A stretch of DNA of 64,000 nt from Gallionella sp. (GCA_030681375.1 JAUXWM010000042.1:41017-105016); one strand, 5' to 3'. Positions 27,868-37,655 are shown, counted from the stretch's first letter. The notes: generated by a model from the letters alone, not told the origin. Made by a program: numbers and translations.

Positions 27868-29592
27868 TTACGCGTTCAATCTATCCAGCAACTCGCGGAT
27901 TTTCAGCGGATCATCAGAACGCAGGATTTTCTGGGTGAGCGCAGCGATTTCCGGCAGGCTGGTGGTCAGCACGCGCTGCTTGATGCTAGGCACCTGCGCG
28001 GAAAACATCGAAAACTGGCGCAGCCCCATGCCCAGCAACAACCGTGTGTACGCCAGTTCACCGGCCATTTCGCCGCAAACAGAAACTGGCACGTTAAGTT
28101 TATTCGCCGTGCTGATGACGTGTGCCAGCAAATACAGCACGGCGGGGTGCAGCGGGTCATAGAGATGGGCGACTTCTTCATCCGTCCGGTCAATTGCCAA
28201 CGTGTACTGGATCAAATCGTTGGTGCCTATGGACAGAAAATCCAGCCGTTTGGCGAATACATTCAGTGACAATGCCGCAGCCGGAATTTCTATCATGCCG
28301 CCGATTTTTACCTCGCGGTCATAGGGGATGCCTTCGTCATCCAGGCTTTGCTTGGTCATGGCGATAAACTGCAAAGTCTGGTTAAGCTCCGACACGCAGG
28401 ACAGCATGGGTATCAGGATTTTGACATTGCCATAATGCGTGGCACGCAGCAGGGCGCGCAGCTGGGTGCGGAACAATTGCGGTTCTGCCAGGCATAAACG
28501 TATCGCACGCAACCCTAGCGCGGGATTATTGGCGACGCGCTCCGCGCCCTTGATTTGTTTGTCAGCGCCGAGATCAAAGGTACGGATCGTGACAGTATGC
28601 CCTTTCATGCCGGCAGCAGCGGCGCGATACGCCTCAAACTGTTCTTCCTCGTCCGGCAACTGGTCACGTCCCAGGAACAGGAATTCGCTGCGGAACAGGC
28701 CTACGCCGGTTGCGCCATTTTCTTTCGCCTCAACGATGTCTTCCGGCTTTTCGATATTGGCATGGAGCTCAATGATGGTACCGTCGAGCGTGTTGGCGCG
28801 CGCGGTGCGCAAGCGCTTGAGCTTCTTGCGTTCCAGCTCCCACTCGCTCTGCAGCAGTTTGTATTCTGCGAGTATGGCCTTGTCAGGATTGACGATCAGC
28901 ACACCCTGCTCGCCATCCAGAATCAGCAAATCATCTTCACGTATCAACTCACGCGCATGATGCAGGCCGACTACGCACGGCGTATTCAGACTGCGCGCGA
29001 CAATCGCGGTGTGCGATGTGGCACTGCCGACATCGGTGATGAATGCGGCGTATTGCTGCGGCCTGAACTGGATCAGATCGGCCGGGCTCAGGTCATGCGC
29101 CACCAGTATGGTCTCGACATCGCGACGCGCGGCGGTGGGCTGATGCCCGGGCTGACCGGAAAGTTGCTTGAGCAGGCGCGCGGCGACCTGTTTTACATCC
29201 GTCTGACGTTCACGCAGGTAGGCGTCTTCGAATTCGTCAAATTGTGCCACCAGGGCATCTGTTTGAACCTTGATAGCCCATTCGATGTTGCAATACTCGC
29301 GTTCCACCATCTCGCGCGGCCCCACGCTTAACAGCGGGTCGTCCAGTATCATCTGGTGCAGTTCCAGGAATGCATCGAACTCGGCGGCGGCGTAACTCGG
29401 ACGGTTGCTGCGTAACCCCGCAAACTCACTGCGCGTGGCCTGCAATGCAGCATCAAAACGCTCGATCTCGTCGTTGATAAAACGCTTGGGCAGTACGTAA
29501 TGGGCCACTTCCAGCGAAGTGTGGGAAAGCAAATGTGCGTAAGCAATCGCAATCCCGCTGGAGACCGCTATGCCATGTAGCGTAAAACTCAT
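27868..29592 (-). CDS. ptsI: Phosphoenolpyruvate-protein phosphotransferase (enzyme I)
   Basis: EI passes phosphate from PEP to HPr. The 574-residue protein has the phospho-histidine motif SATSHTAIVARSLNTP, the PEP-site segments TGVGLFRSEFLFLGRD and GGMIEIPAAAL, SIGTNDLIQYTLAIDR and the CGEMAGELAY cysteine. It overlaps ptsH by 4 bases. No membrane PTS permease is encoded nearby, so this branch likely serves regulation, not sugar uptake. Confidence 0.96.
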   Translation of the reverse strand: MSFTLHGIAVSSGIAIAYAHLLSHTSLEVAHYVLPKRFINDEIERFDAALQATRSEFAGLRSNRPSYAAAEFDAFLELHQMILDDPLLSVGPREMVEREYCNIEWAIKVQTDALVAQFDEFEDAYLRERQTDVKQVAARLLKQLSGQPGHQPTAARRDVETILVAHDLSPADLIQFRPQQYAAFITDVGSATSHTAIVARSLNTPCVVGLHHARELIREDDLLILDGEQGVLIVNPDKAILAEYKLLQSEWELERKKLKRLRTARANTLDGTIIELHANIEKPEDIVEAKENGATGVGLFRSEFLFLGRDQLPDEEEQFEAYRAAAAGMKGHTVTIRTFDLGADKQIKGAERVANNPALGLRAIRLCLAEPQLFRTQLRALLRATHYGNVKILIPMLSCVSELNQTLQFIAMTKQSLDDEGIPYDREVKIGGMIEIPAAALSLNVFAKRLDFLSIGTNDLIQYTLAIDRTDEEVAHLYDPLHPAVLYLLAHVISTANKLNVPVSVCGEMAGELAYTRLLLGMGLRQFSMFSAQVPSIKQRVLTTSLPEIAALTQKILRSDDPLKIRELLDRLNA

Positions 29593-29855
29593 TCGCCCTC
29601 CCCGAAATAATCGCCGATCAGCTGCACAATGGCCTGCATCGCGGCAGCCTCATCGTCGCCCAGGGTTTCGATACTGATGGTCGTGCCCTTGGCCGCCGCC
29701 AACATCATTACACCCATGATACTTTTGGCATTTACACGGCGATTATTGCGCGACAGCATCACTTCACATTTAAAGCTGGAAGCAAGCTGGGTCAATTTGG
29801 CCGAAGCACGCGCGTGCAGACCGAGTTTGTTGATGATTACTGCATCTTGTTGCAT
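29589..29855 (-). CDS. ptsH: Phosphocarrier protein HPr
   Basis: An 88-residue HPr with the active-site histidine in KLGLHARASAKL and the regulatory serine in NAKSIMGVMML. The start at 29,855 (MQQDAVIINKLGLHARAS) is one base after the stop of the EIIA gene; the longer frame upstream is not conserved. It sits between EIIA and EI in a single operon. Confidence 0.95.
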   Translation of the reverse strand: MQQDAVIINKLGLHARASAKLTQLASSFKCEVMLSRNNRRVNAKSIMGVMMLAAAKGTTISIETLGDDEAAAMQAIVQLIGDYFGEGE

Positions 29856-29856
29856 G

Positions 29857-30243
29857 TTAATGCTCCATACGAACGATACATTCACGTCCGCCTTCAATCG
29901 CGAGGTCTGCTAATTCCGACAGCGTCTTGTTCGTCGAACACACTACGCGCAACAGCATGGGCAGATTCACCCCGGCCACTCCCTCCACGCGCTCTGCATG
30001 ACAAAGCTGCCGCCCGATATTGCTGGGTGTGGCGCCAAACACATCGGCCAGAATCAACACACCGCCCCCGTCATCCATCTCTTTGATAAGCTCTTCGCCC
30101 TCAAAAAGTTTGTGCTGTGGGTCTTCTTCGGCCCAGACCGACAACACCTTAAGATTTTTTGGCATTTCGCCTAGCACATGGCTGATGCAATCCGCCAGGC
30201 TGGCACCCAGGCCATTGTGCGTTACCAATAAAATTCCAACCAC
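29857..30243 (-). CDS. PTS mannose-family EIIA component
   Basis: A 128-residue ManX-type EIIA with the phosphorylated His in GILLVTHNGLGASLA and the FGATPSNIGRQL and GVNLPMLLRVV segments. Isolated EIIA-Man/HPr/EI sets are typical of betaproteobacteria that lack sugar PTS transporters, where they are thought to sense PEP and carbon status. First gene of the operon. Confidence 0.92.
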   Translation of the reverse strand: MVGILLVTHNGLGASLADCISHVLGEMPKNLKVLSVWAEEDPQHKLFEGEELIKEMDDGGGVLILADVFGATPSNIGRQLCHAERVEGVAGVNLPMLLRVVCSTNKTLSELADLAIEGGRECIVRMEH

Positions 30244-30317
30244 ATCAATCTCCCGGAACTGTCCATTTTTAAAGCTACACGAGCATGCGCATGGGCTAAG
30301 GCTTCCGCCCTTAGACG

Positions 30318-31436
30318 CTATTCAAGCTGTAGTTTTATGCCCTTATCGGCGAATTCTAGCCGTTTCTGAAACGCGCCGGTCAGATGTATGCGTCCCTGAC
30401 CATCCACCAGCATCGCCTCGTCCATATCCATGCGCACCGCCTCCGCCCGCCAGCCGTTCGCGCCCGCTATAAACAGGGGCTTGGAAGCCACATCCGATAA
30501 CACACCGGCATGTACCCTGCGCGTCGTCAGCAGCGGTTCGGCAAGCATACCTTGTTCGCCGGGCTGTATGGCCGGTGGCTTTATCAGTATGGTCACGGCC
30601 TGCACACCCTGCATCGGATAACCGCTGCGCGGATCGATCAGATGACAATAGCGCGTATTGTCGAGGATAAAGTAGCGCTGGTAGTCGCCGGAGGTGCCGA
30701 TAGCCTCACCATCATGCAAGGCCAGCGTAGCCAGCGCACCGGACTTGCGCGGATGCTGAATGCCGACGCGCCAGGCGCGCTTGCCGTGCTGACCCAGCGC
30801 CATGATGTTGCCGCCGACATTAATCAGCGCATTATGCATGCCCCGTTTCCGCAACAGGCCAACTGCCCGCTCCAGCGCGTAACCTTTGGCATAGCCGCCC
30901 AGATCGATCTGCACCGCCTTATTATTGCTGCGCACTAATTTTCCCGGCACACCAGAAGGCGCGGGGAGAAAAACCAGATCACTCATCTGCGGCTTACTCG
31001 CCACCCATTGCGCAATCAGCTTGTTATCCGGCAGCACCGGTTTAAATTCATCCGCATGAAAACCCCACAGCTGCGCCAAGCCGCCGATAGCCGGATTAAA
31101 CAAGCCCTGAGATTGCTGTGACACGGACGCCGCATCCTGCAAAATATAGGCCAGCTCCGGCGATACAACCCTGCTCTTGCCCTGGGAGATTGCCGTGTTC
31201 AATTCGCTCAGTTCCGAAGGCTGCCAGGCGTGAAGCAGGTTGTGCAAGCGCTGAAACTCATGCAACACATCGGCTACCGCCTGCCTGGCACGCGGCTCGG
31301 TTTCTCCATAAATGGAAACCTCCACCAGGGTGCCGAACACATAGCCCTGTTCCTGATACAGCGGCTCTTTGCCGCAACCGCTAAGCGCAAGCAGTCCGAA
31401 CAAAAATGCGAAACGCAATCCATGCCGAGCCTTCAT
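30318..31436 (-). CDS. apbE: FAD:protein FMN transferase, lipoprotein
   Basis: ApbE attaches FMN covalently to threonine in exported proteins such as NqrB/C or RnfG. The 372-residue form starts MKARHGLRFAFLFG and has a lipobox LLALSGCGKE near residue 20, so it is a periplasm-facing lipoprotein. ApbE motifs include DLGGYAKGYALERAV, ALINVGGNIMALGQ, GTSGDYQRYF and HLIDPRSGYP. An ATG at 31,442 is equally possible. The frame extends 70 codons upstream into a dispersed repeat and should not be counted as protein. No NQR or RNF genes are in the window. Confidence 0.92.
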   Translation of the reverse strand: MKARHGLRFAFLFGLLALSGCGKEPLYQEQGYVFGTLVEVSIYGETEPRARQAVADVLHEFQRLHNLLHAWQPSELSELNTAISQGKSRVVSPELAYILQDAASVSQQSQGLFNPAIGGLAQLWGFHADEFKPVLPDNKLIAQWVASKPQMSDLVFLPAPSGVPGKLVRSNNKAVQIDLGGYAKGYALERAVGLLRKRGMHNALINVGGNIMALGQHGKRAWRVGIQHPRKSGALATLALHDGEAIGTSGDYQRYFILDNTRYCHLIDPRSGYPMQGVQAVTILIKPPAIQPGEQGMLAEPLLTTRRVHAGVLSDVASKPLFIAGANGWRAEAVRMDMDEAMLVDGQGRIHLTGAFQKRLEFADKGIKLQLE

Positions 31437-31495
31437 TACCATGCAGCGGATAAAACCAGATAGCCCCACTATGCGGGTATTTTCAATTTGACTGG

Positions 31496-31515
31496 ATTCC
31501 CGCCTGCGCGGGAAT
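31496..31515. repeat. REP-like palindrome ATTCCCGC..GCGGGAAT
   Basis: ATTCCCGC at 31,496 pairs with GCGGGAAT ending at 31,515 and is followed by GACAATG. This is the widespread proteobacterial hairpin whose translation gives the spurious SFPRRRESS peptide. It lies between gshA and apbE. Confidence 0.75.
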
Positions 31516-31528
31516 GACAATGAAAAAA

Positions 31529-32809
31529 TCACGTTTCCATTTCCTCCAGCTCCAGCGAAGCCGCCAGCAGCGCCAGCCGCGCCACCACACCGTAGGCATA
31601 GAATCGATTCGGCGTGTCGTCTGGCGCGCAATCGGGATTCGGCAGAGTGCAGCACGACTCGAATGCCAGCGGTACGAAATGCATGCCCGGCGCGTTGAGA
31701 TTCTCGTCCACACCACGTCCGGTATGCACACGATAAAATCCCCCCACGACGAAGTGATCGACCATATACACCACCGGTTCGGCCACCGCCTGATTGATAT
31801 TCTCGAAGGTATAGACCCCCTCCTGCACCAGCACATCCGTGACTTCCAGCCCTTCTTTCACCACCGCCATCTTGTTGCGTTGCTTACGATTCAGGCCACT
31901 GACTTCGCTGGCATCCTTGACCGTCATGATCCCCATGCCATAGGTTCCCGCATCAGCCTTGACGATAACAAAAGGAGCATCCTTAACGCCGTATTCGGCA
32001 TATTTCACTCGCATCTTCTGCAACACTTCTTCGACTTTGGCCGTCAAGCATTCTACGCCGCTGCCATCGCGGAAATTCATTGTCCCGCAACTGGCGAAAT
32101 AGGGATTGATAAGCCACGGATCAATGCCCAGCAATTCGGCAAACTCGGTCGCTACACGGTCATAGGCGGCAAAATGCCTGGACTTGCGCCTCGAGTGCCA
32201 TCCGGCGGAGAGCGGCGGAAATACAGCCTGCTCCAGATTTTTAAGAATATCCGGCACGCCTGCCGACAAATCATTATTGAGCAATACCGCACAAGGGTCG
32301 AAATCCGCCAGCCCGAGACGATTGCCACGCCGGACCAACGGTTCCAGCGTCAGCGTACCGCCATTGGGCAGGTCTATTTCCGTTGGCGCGGTAATCTCTT
32401 CCAGCAAACTGCCGACACGCACCCGCATCCCGGCCTGCCTGAGCGCAGTGACGATCTGCGCGACGTTTTGCAGGTAGAACATGTTGCGGGTGTGATTTTC
32501 AGGTATCAGCAATACACAACGCGCTTCAGGGCAAATCTTCTCCACCGCGCTCTGCATCGCCTGCACGCACAGGGGCAAAAAATCCGGATTGAGATTATTG
32601 AATCCACCTGGAAACAGATTGGTATCCACCGGTGCGAGCTTAAAGCCGCTGTTGCGCAAATCCACCGAAGCATAAAACGGCACCGCATGCTCCTGCCACT
32701 GGGCGCGGAACCAATGCTCTATGGTCGGCATGGCGGTCAGAAAACGACGCTCCAGATCGAGCAGCGGGCCATTGAGTGCGGTAGTGAGATGAGGAACCAT
32801 AGTTTTCAA
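31529..32809 (-). CDS. gshA: Glutamate-cysteine ligase (GshA, PF08886 type)
   Basis: First enzyme of glutathione synthesis, of the betaproteobacterial/Xanthomonas-like family unrelated in length to E. coli GshA. The 426 residues include KLAPVDTNLFPGGFNNL, LLIPENHTRNMFYLQNV, ADAGTYGMGIM (ATP-grasp-like glycine segment) and FYRVHTGRGVDENLNAPG. The gene is divergent from the ABC-F gene, with about 270 bases between the starts that show no further gene or repeat. Confidence 0.9.
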   Translation of the reverse strand: MKTMVPHLTTALNGPLLDLERRFLTAMPTIEHWFRAQWQEHAVPFYASVDLRNSGFKLAPVDTNLFPGGFNNLNPDFLPLCVQAMQSAVEKICPEARCVLLIPENHTRNMFYLQNVAQIVTALRQAGMRVRVGSLLEEITAPTEIDLPNGGTLTLEPLVRRGNRLGLADFDPCAVLLNNDLSAGVPDILKNLEQAVFPPLSAGWHSRRKSRHFAAYDRVATEFAELLGIDPWLINPYFASCGTMNFRDGSGVECLTAKVEEVLQKMRVKYAEYGVKDAPFVIVKADAGTYGMGIMTVKDASEVSGLNRKQRNKMAVVKEGLEVTDVLVQEGVYTFENINQAVAEPVVYMVDHFVVGGFYRVHTGRGVDENLNAPGMHFVPLAFESCCTLPNPDCAPDDTPNRFYAYGVVARLALLAASLELEEMET

Positions 32810-33081
32810 CCATTAACAAACTATGCGCATTCTAGCCTATCGCCTTTGATAACGTTCAAAGCCCGCGCCAATAAACAAATACAAAGCCAGGCGCTTTAGT
32901 CTCCATGAAAAGCACGAAATACTCGTAAGGCTTCACGGTGCAATGACAGAAATTGAGTAACGTTTTGATTTATTTCGTGAGTTTCTTGTCTTTCGCGGGC
33001 CCGGGTTTTGCATTTTGTATCAGCACAATCCTGCTACGGTGTTAAAATCGCGCTCCAGAATTTTTCAAGATTGAGTTTTTC

Positions 33082-34680
33082 ATGCTTTCCACCGCAAACA
33101 TCACCATGCAATTCGGGGCCAAACCCCTGTTCGAGAACGTCTCCGTCAAATTCGGCGACGGCAACCGCTACGGCCTGATAGGCGCGAACGGCTGCGGCAA
33201 ATCCACCTTTATGAAAATCCTGGGGCGCGATCTTGAGCAAACCTCGGGCGAGGTGATGCTGGACAAGAGTGAGCGCCTGGGCAAACTGCGTCAGAATCAA
33301 TTCGCCTATGAAGACAACCGCGTGCTGGATGTAGTGATGATGGGGCATGACGAGATGTGGGCGGTGATGTCGGAACGCGATGCGATCTACGCCAACCCGG
33401 ATGCCAGCGAAGAAGATTACATGCGCGCCGCCGATCTGGAAGCCGAATTCGCCGAACATGATGGTTACACCGCCGAAGCGCGTGCCGGCGAGTTGCTGCT
33501 GGGACTGGGCATCGCTATCGAATTGCATCAGGGGCCGATGAGCGCGGTCGCGCCCGGCTTCAAGCTGCGCGTACTGCTGGCTCAGGCGCTGTTCTCCAAC
33601 CCGGATATCCTGTTGCTGGACGAACCGACCAACAATCTCGATATCAACACCATACGCTGGCTGGAAAACATCCTCAACGCGCGCACCTGCACCATGGTCA
33701 TCATCTCGCACGACCGGCATTTCCTGAACAGCGTGTGCACCCACATGTCCGATCTGGACTACGGCAAGATCACCACCTTCCCCGGCAATTACGATGACTA
33801 CATGCTGGCTTCCGCACAGGCACGCGAGCAACAATCTGCGGACAACGCCAAGGCTAAGGAAAAGGTCGCCGAACTCAAAGCCTTCGTAGCGCGCTTCTCT
33901 GCCAACGCCTCCAAGGCCAAGCAGGCCACCTCTCGCGCGCGCCAGATCGACAAGATCAAGATTGAAGACATCAAGCCTTCCACCCGCCAGTATCCCTTCA
34001 TTCGATTTGAATACGACGAACGCGAAAAACTGCACCGCACCGCCGTAGAAGTTGAAAATCTGACCAAGGGTTTCGACCGTCCGCTGCTCTCCAGTGTCAA
34101 TTTCCGCATCGATGCGGGCGACAAGGTCGCCATCATCGGCCCTAACGGCATCGGCAAAACCACGCTGCTGCGCTGTCTGGTAGGCGATCTGCAACCTGAT
34201 TACGGCGTCATCAAGTGGACGGACAAGGCCAAAGTCGGTTACTACGCACAGGACAGTTCATCCGAGTTTGCAGACAACAAAATCATGACCGACTGGATGA
34301 CCTACTGGCGCGGCCCGAATGACGACGATCAAACCGTGCGCGCCACGCTGGGGCGTCTGCTGTTCTCGGGAGATGATGCGCACAAGCCGGTCAACGTGCT
34401 GTCCGGCGGTGAAAAGGGACGTTTGTTATTCGGCAAACTGATGCTGCAACGCAACAACGTGCTGTTGATGGACGAACCGACCAACCACATGGACATGGAA
34501 TCTATCGAATCGCTCAACACCGCACTGCTCGAATACAAGGGAACGGTAATCTTCGTCAGCCATGACCGCGAATTCGTATCCTCGGTCGCCACACGCATCA
34601 TCGAAATTTCCGCCAAGGGCGTCACCGACTACCACGGCACCTATGAAGAATATTTGCGCGATCAGGGCATGGCGATTTAA
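33082..34680 (+). CDS. ybiT: ABC-F family ATPase, YbiT type
   Basis: A 532-residue soluble protein with two ATP-binding cassettes and no membrane domain. ABC-F proteins act on the ribosomal E site. Walker A motifs are [10 protein letters not shown] and [10 protein letters not shown]; Walker B motifs are [12 protein letters not shown] and [12 protein letters not shown]. The first signature is the variant [13 protein letters not shown] characteristic of YbiT, the second [12 protein letters not shown]. The linker (about 245-300) is charged and helical as expected. Confidence 0.92.
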   Translation: MLSTANITMQFGAKPLFENVSVKFGDGNRYGLIGANGCGKSTFMKILGRDLEQTSGEVMLDKSERLGKLRQNQFAYEDNRVLDVVMMGHDEMWAVMSERDAIYANPDASEEDYMRAADLEAEFAEHDGYTAEARAGELLLGLGIAIELHQGPMSAVAPGFKLRVLLAQALFSNPDILLLDEPTNNLDINTIRWLENILNARTCTMVIISHDRHFLNSVCTHMSDLDYGKITTFPGNYDDYMLASAQAREQQSADNAKAKEKVAELKAFVARFSANASKAKQATSRARQIDKIKIEDIKPSTRQYPFIRFEYDEREKLHRTAVEVENLTKGFDRPLLSSVNFRIDAGDKVAIIGPNGIGKTTLLRCLVGDLQPDYGVIKWTDKAKVGYYAQDSSSEFADNKIMTDWMTYWRGPNDDDQTVRATLGRLLFSGDDAHKPVNVLSGGEKGRLLFGKLMLQRNNVLLMDEPTNHMDMESIESLNTALLEYKGTVIFVSHDREFVSSVATRIIEISAKGVTDYHGTYEEYLRDQGMAI

Positions 34681-34698
34681 TCCGTAAACGGCAATGAC

Positions 34699-34927
34699 TC
34701 ACGCGGAGGCGCGGAGAACGCGGAGAAAAGCTAAGGAGATGATGATTTATTCTCCAAAACTGTCATTGCGAGCGTAGCGCAACCTTATGAGTTTGCTTGT
34801 TATTTGATGGGGGAAACGCAGCGTCTCCGCCCTACCCGAAGTTCAATAATTAACTGTGACATAGCCAAAATAATTTAGCTTACGATATGGTTTTGAACTT
34901 CTCCTCGTTCTCCGCGCCTCCGCGTGA
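34699..34927. mobile_element. MITE-like element with perfect 22-bp terminal inverted repeats
   Basis: TCACGCGGAGGCGCGGAGAA with CG (34,699-34,720) is exactly complementary to 34,906-34,927. The ends bound 229 bases without a plausible gene. Inside, around 34,757, TGTCATTGCGAGCGTAGCGC matches another common dispersed proteobacterial repeat, so the region looks composite. It lies 26 bases before murI and may influence its expression. Confidence 0.7.
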
Positions 34928-34953
34928 AACAGTATTTTGATTAGATCCGGCTT

Positions 34954-35757
34954 ATGACAACAGGTGCAATCGGCGTATTTGATTCCGGGGTCGGCGGACT
35001 GTCGGTGCTGCACCACATCCGCCGGACGCTGCCGGACGAACGCCTGATTTACGTCGCCGATTCCGGCCATGTACCTTACGGCGACAAAACGGCATCCTAT
35101 ATTGAGCAGCGTTCGATTGCCCTCACACGCTTCCTGCTTTCTCAAGGCGCAGAGGCTATCGTCATCGCCTGCAACACCGCCACCGCAGCAGCGGCAGCCA
35201 CGCTACGCCGGGATTTTCAATGTCCCATCATCGGCATGGAACCTGCCGTCAAGCCCGCCGTCGCGGCAAGCCGCAGCGGCGTGGTCGGCGTGCTGGCGAC
35301 CACGGGCACGCTGGAAAGCGCGCGTTTTGCCGCCTTGCTGGAACGCTATGGCGGCGAGGTCGAGATCGTCACGCAAGGCTGTCCCGGCCTGGTCGAACAA
35401 GTAGAACGGGGCGAACTGCACAGTCCAAAAACACGCGACCTGATCGCGCGCTACACCGCGCCCTTGCTGGATCGCGGCGCAGACACGCTGATTCTGGGCT
35501 GCACTCACTATCCCTTTCTCGCCCCCCTGATCCGCGAGGTGGTGGGTGAGGACGTCGTGCTGGTGGATACCGGCGCTGCCGTTGCGCGGCATTTGCAGCA
35601 CCGCCTCCAGACCGAGTTACCCGCGCGCATTGCCGGCAATGCCTCCACTCAGTTTTGGACCAGCGGAGACGCGGCGCAAGCTGCCCGCATCATGTCGGTG
35701 CTATGGGGCGAAGGCGTCAATGCAAAGCAATTGCCGCCTGCGTTTTCAGGCGGCTAA
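34954..35757 (+). CDS. murI: Glutamate racemase
   Basis: MurI supplies D-glutamate for peptidoglycan. Its 267 residues carry the paired cysteine sites AIVIACNTATAAA and LILGCTHYPFLAP. IGVFDSGVGGLSVL and YVADSGHVPYGDK are at the N-terminus. It converges on chaA with a 4-base overlap. Confidence 0.96.
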   Translation: MTTGAIGVFDSGVGGLSVLHHIRRTLPDERLIYVADSGHVPYGDKTASYIEQRSIALTRFLLSQGAEAIVIACNTATAAAAATLRRDFQCPIIGMEPAVKPAVAASRSGVVGVLATTGTLESARFAALLERYGGEVEIVTQGCPGLVEQVERGELHSPKTRDLIARYTAPLLDRGADTLILGCTHYPFLAPLIREVVGEDVVLVDTGAAVARHLQHRLQTELPARIAGNASTQFWTSGDAAQAARIMSVLWGEGVNAKQLPPAFSGG

Positions 35758-36830
35758 ATCACCCCTATCAACACCAGCGCAATAAACGCGGCAAACAGGG
35801 CAAAGTGACTGATGCCTTCAATGGCATTGGTTTCGCCGTCATGCAGATTGTTCATCACCGTCAGAAAGGTAAGCAACAGCATGCCGCCCTGCACCGGCGT
35901 CAAGGCCATGTCTATACGCTCGCCATTGAACAGTGCGATCGCCTCTATCACCGGCAAAGTCAGCAGCACCGTAGCGAGTGAAGCGCCAAGCGCGATATTC
36001 ACGGTGGTCTGCATGCGGTTCTGCTGCGCCGCCTTGAGCGCGGTGAGTATCTCAGGGCTGGCGGAAATCAACGCCACCAGCACCGCCGGGATGGACTTGG
36101 GCAAACTGCTGCCGGTAAGTCCGGCATCCAGCAACACGGACAGCACTTCCGACAACAGGCCGACCAGCACGATCGCACCCAGCATAATTGCGACATGCAG
36201 ACTATTCGGGCTATGCACCTCATCGTGCACCTCTTCCTCGATCTCGGCTGAATACTCGAAGAACTTACGATGTTCCACCGTCTGCAAGCGCAGGAAAGCG
36301 ATATACATCACCACCATCACACACACCGAAAAAGCGGAATAAAACAGCCATTTTTCCTCAGGCACAAAGTCCGGAATGAACATGCCGATGCCAATCGCGA
36401 CCAGCAGCATGGCGATGAAGGAATTGGCCGAATCCACATTGTATTTGGCGCTGCCGTGCTTGAGCCCGCCAACGATGGCGGCCAGCCCGAGAATACCGTT
36501 GATGTCGAACATTATCGCTGCGAACACGGTATCGCGCGCCAGCGTCGGATTCGGTGCGCCTTGCAGCAACACGATCAGAATCACCACCTCCACCGATACC
36601 GCAGCCGTTGTCAGGATGAGCGTGCCGTACGGTTCGCCGAAGCGTAACGCCAGCACTTCCGCGTGATGGGCGATGCGGAAGGCGACGCCGATGACTGCGG
36701 CGAGTATCACCAGCAACAGCCCCCACAGCAGCGCGCCGCCCTGCGCCACGGCGCTATGTTCAAGTGCAAAACCCAAGCCCAGCAGGACAAGTGCGATGGC
36801 GATGGGGAATTCGGACTTCATATATTTCAT
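35754..36830 (-). CDS. chaA: Ca2+(K+,Na+)/H+ antiporter, ChaA family
   Basis: A 358-residue cation exchanger of the CaCA superfamily with about 11 TM segments. The two alpha repeats read GEPYGTLILTTAAVSVEV and ISASPEILTALKAAQQNR, each with a membrane acidic residue. An acidic cytoplasmic loop (EYSAEIEEEVHDEVH) lies between the halves. The start at 36,830 (MKYMKSEFPIAIAL) is preferred over 36,851 because the family begins with the first TM. ChaA exports Ca2+ or Na+/K+ in E. coli; the substrate here is inferred. Confidence 0.88.
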   Translation of the reverse strand: MKYMKSEFPIAIALVLLGLGFALEHSAVAQGGALLWGLLLVILAAVIGVAFRIAHHAEVLALRFGEPYGTLILTTAAVSVEVVILIVLLQGAPNPTLARDTVFAAIMFDINGILGLAAIVGGLKHGSAKYNVDSANSFIAMLLVAIGIGMFIPDFVPEEKWLFYSAFSVCVMVVMYIAFLRLQTVEHRKFFEYSAEIEEEVHDEVHSPNSLHVAIMLGAIVLVGLLSEVLSVLLDAGLTGSSLPKSIPAVLVALISASPEILTALKAAQQNRMQTTVNIALGASLATVLLTLPVIEAIALFNGERIDMALTPVQGGMLLLTFLTVMNNLHDGETNAIEGISHFALFAAFIALVLIGVI

Positions 36831-37012
36831 GGCAGTACTTTCAATCAACAATCACAATGGAGCAACAATACTATCCGGCCTGTGCGGAAATTTCAGCCGC
36901 ACACTATCGTATTCACGCCTTTTGAGCAATGTGCACGGCATGACCACTCGAACATCCCTTCCTGTAAGTATTACTTTCGCGCCACATGGCGGCATCTTAA
37001 TCTACCTGACAC

Positions 37013-37041
37013 TTGACCGATATAAACAAATTGTTTATAGT
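37013..37041 (+). promoter_or_regulatory. higBA promoter with palindromic operator
   Basis: TTGACC at 37,013-37,018 and TATAGT at 37,036-37,041 are separated by 17 bases. The 19-base perfect palindrome TATAAACAAATTGTTTATA (37,021-37,039) occupies the spacer, a natural HigA binding site for autorepression. The start of transcription would fall at about the A of the higB ATG, so higB may be leaderless. Confidence 0.8.
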
Positions 37042-37047
37042 TTGCTC

Positions 37048-37329
37048 ATGATACAGAATTTCGCCACATACGAAACGGAACCGTTTTATACCACGGGGAA
37101 ATCTCGGCGGTTACCAACGGAAATTCTTAAACGTGCTGCGATGCGACTGATACAACTGAATGCAGCCACACGTATCGAAGATTTACGGTTGCCACCATCA
37201 AACAAGCTGGAAGCATTGACACACGACCGTGCCGGACAGTGGAGCATACGCATTAACGACCAATGGCGCGTGTGCTTCCGTTTCGAGAATGGCGATGCCC
37301 TTGACGTTGAAATTGTTGATTACCATTGA
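37048..37329 (+). CDS. higB: HigB-type RelE-superfamily toxin
   Basis: A 93-residue ribosome-dependent mRNA interferase. LRLPPSNKLEALTHDRAGQW and SIRINDQWRVCFRFENGDA are strongly conserved in HigB of the toxin-first higBA modules, with IVDYH at the C-terminus. The start at 37,048 is chosen because it is the first ATG after the promoter; an open frame running back to 36,673 crosses the operator and is not coding. The antitoxin gene follows after 11 bases. Confidence 0.92.
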   Translation: MIQNFATYETEPFYTTGKSRRLPTEILKRAAMRLIQLNAATRIEDLRLPPSNKLEALTHDRAGQWSIRINDQWRVCFRFENGDALDVEIVDYH

Positions 37330-37340
37330 GGAGAACAATC

Positions 37341-37637
37341 ATGGTTACAAACGGACTGCCCGCAATCCATCCTGGAGAATACTTAAGCGAGACGCTGAGC
37401 GAGTTAATTCTCTCGCAAGCCGAATTCGCTCGCGCCATCGGCGTTTCTCCGATGCGCGTTTCGCATGTCATCAATGGAACCCGCCCAGTCACAGCAGAAC
37501 TTGCCCTGCTGTTTGGCCGAGCCTTCGACCAGTCGCCACAATACTGGCTCAACCTGCAAGCAACCTATGATTTGAAAATGGCGGAAACCAGCCTCGGGAA
37601 GCTGCTGAACGAGGTATGTTTACTTGTACATGCGTAG
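37341..37637 (+). CDS. higA: HigA-type XRE antitoxin
   Basis: A 98-residue antitoxin/repressor. IHPGEYLSETLSELILSQ is the family start and SQAEFARAIGVSPMRVSHVI is the helix-turn-helix. GRAFDQSPQYWLNLQATYDL closes the family domain. It is preceded by GAGGAG at 37,328-37,333, giving ample translation to keep antitoxin above toxin. It neutralises HigB and represses the palindromic operator upstream. Confidence 0.93.
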   Translation: MVTNGLPAIHPGEYLSETLSELILSQAEFARAIGVSPMRVSHVINGTRPVTAELALLFGRAFDQSPQYWLNLQATYDLKMAETSLGKLLNEVCLLVHA

Positions 37638-37655
37638 CCATCGCTGAGAAATCTT

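Noticed and set aside
31437..31655. N-terminal extension of ApbE to 31,655
   Set aside because: The extra residues include SFPRRRESS, the translation of a dispersed palindrome, and run into gshA; the lipoprotein signal begins at 31,436.
31514..32899. A 461-codon open frame on the plus strand opposite gshA
   Set aside because: The minus strand carries the conserved GshA protein; the plus-strand translation is compositionally odd and not a known family.
34843..35145. A 100-codon minus-strand frame across the MITE and the murI start
   Set aside because: It lies in repeat sequence and antisense to murI with no family match.
36673..37047. N-terminal extension of HigB to 36,673
   Set aside because: The frame crosses the promoter and operator and overlaps chaA antisense; HigB proteins are about 92 residues.
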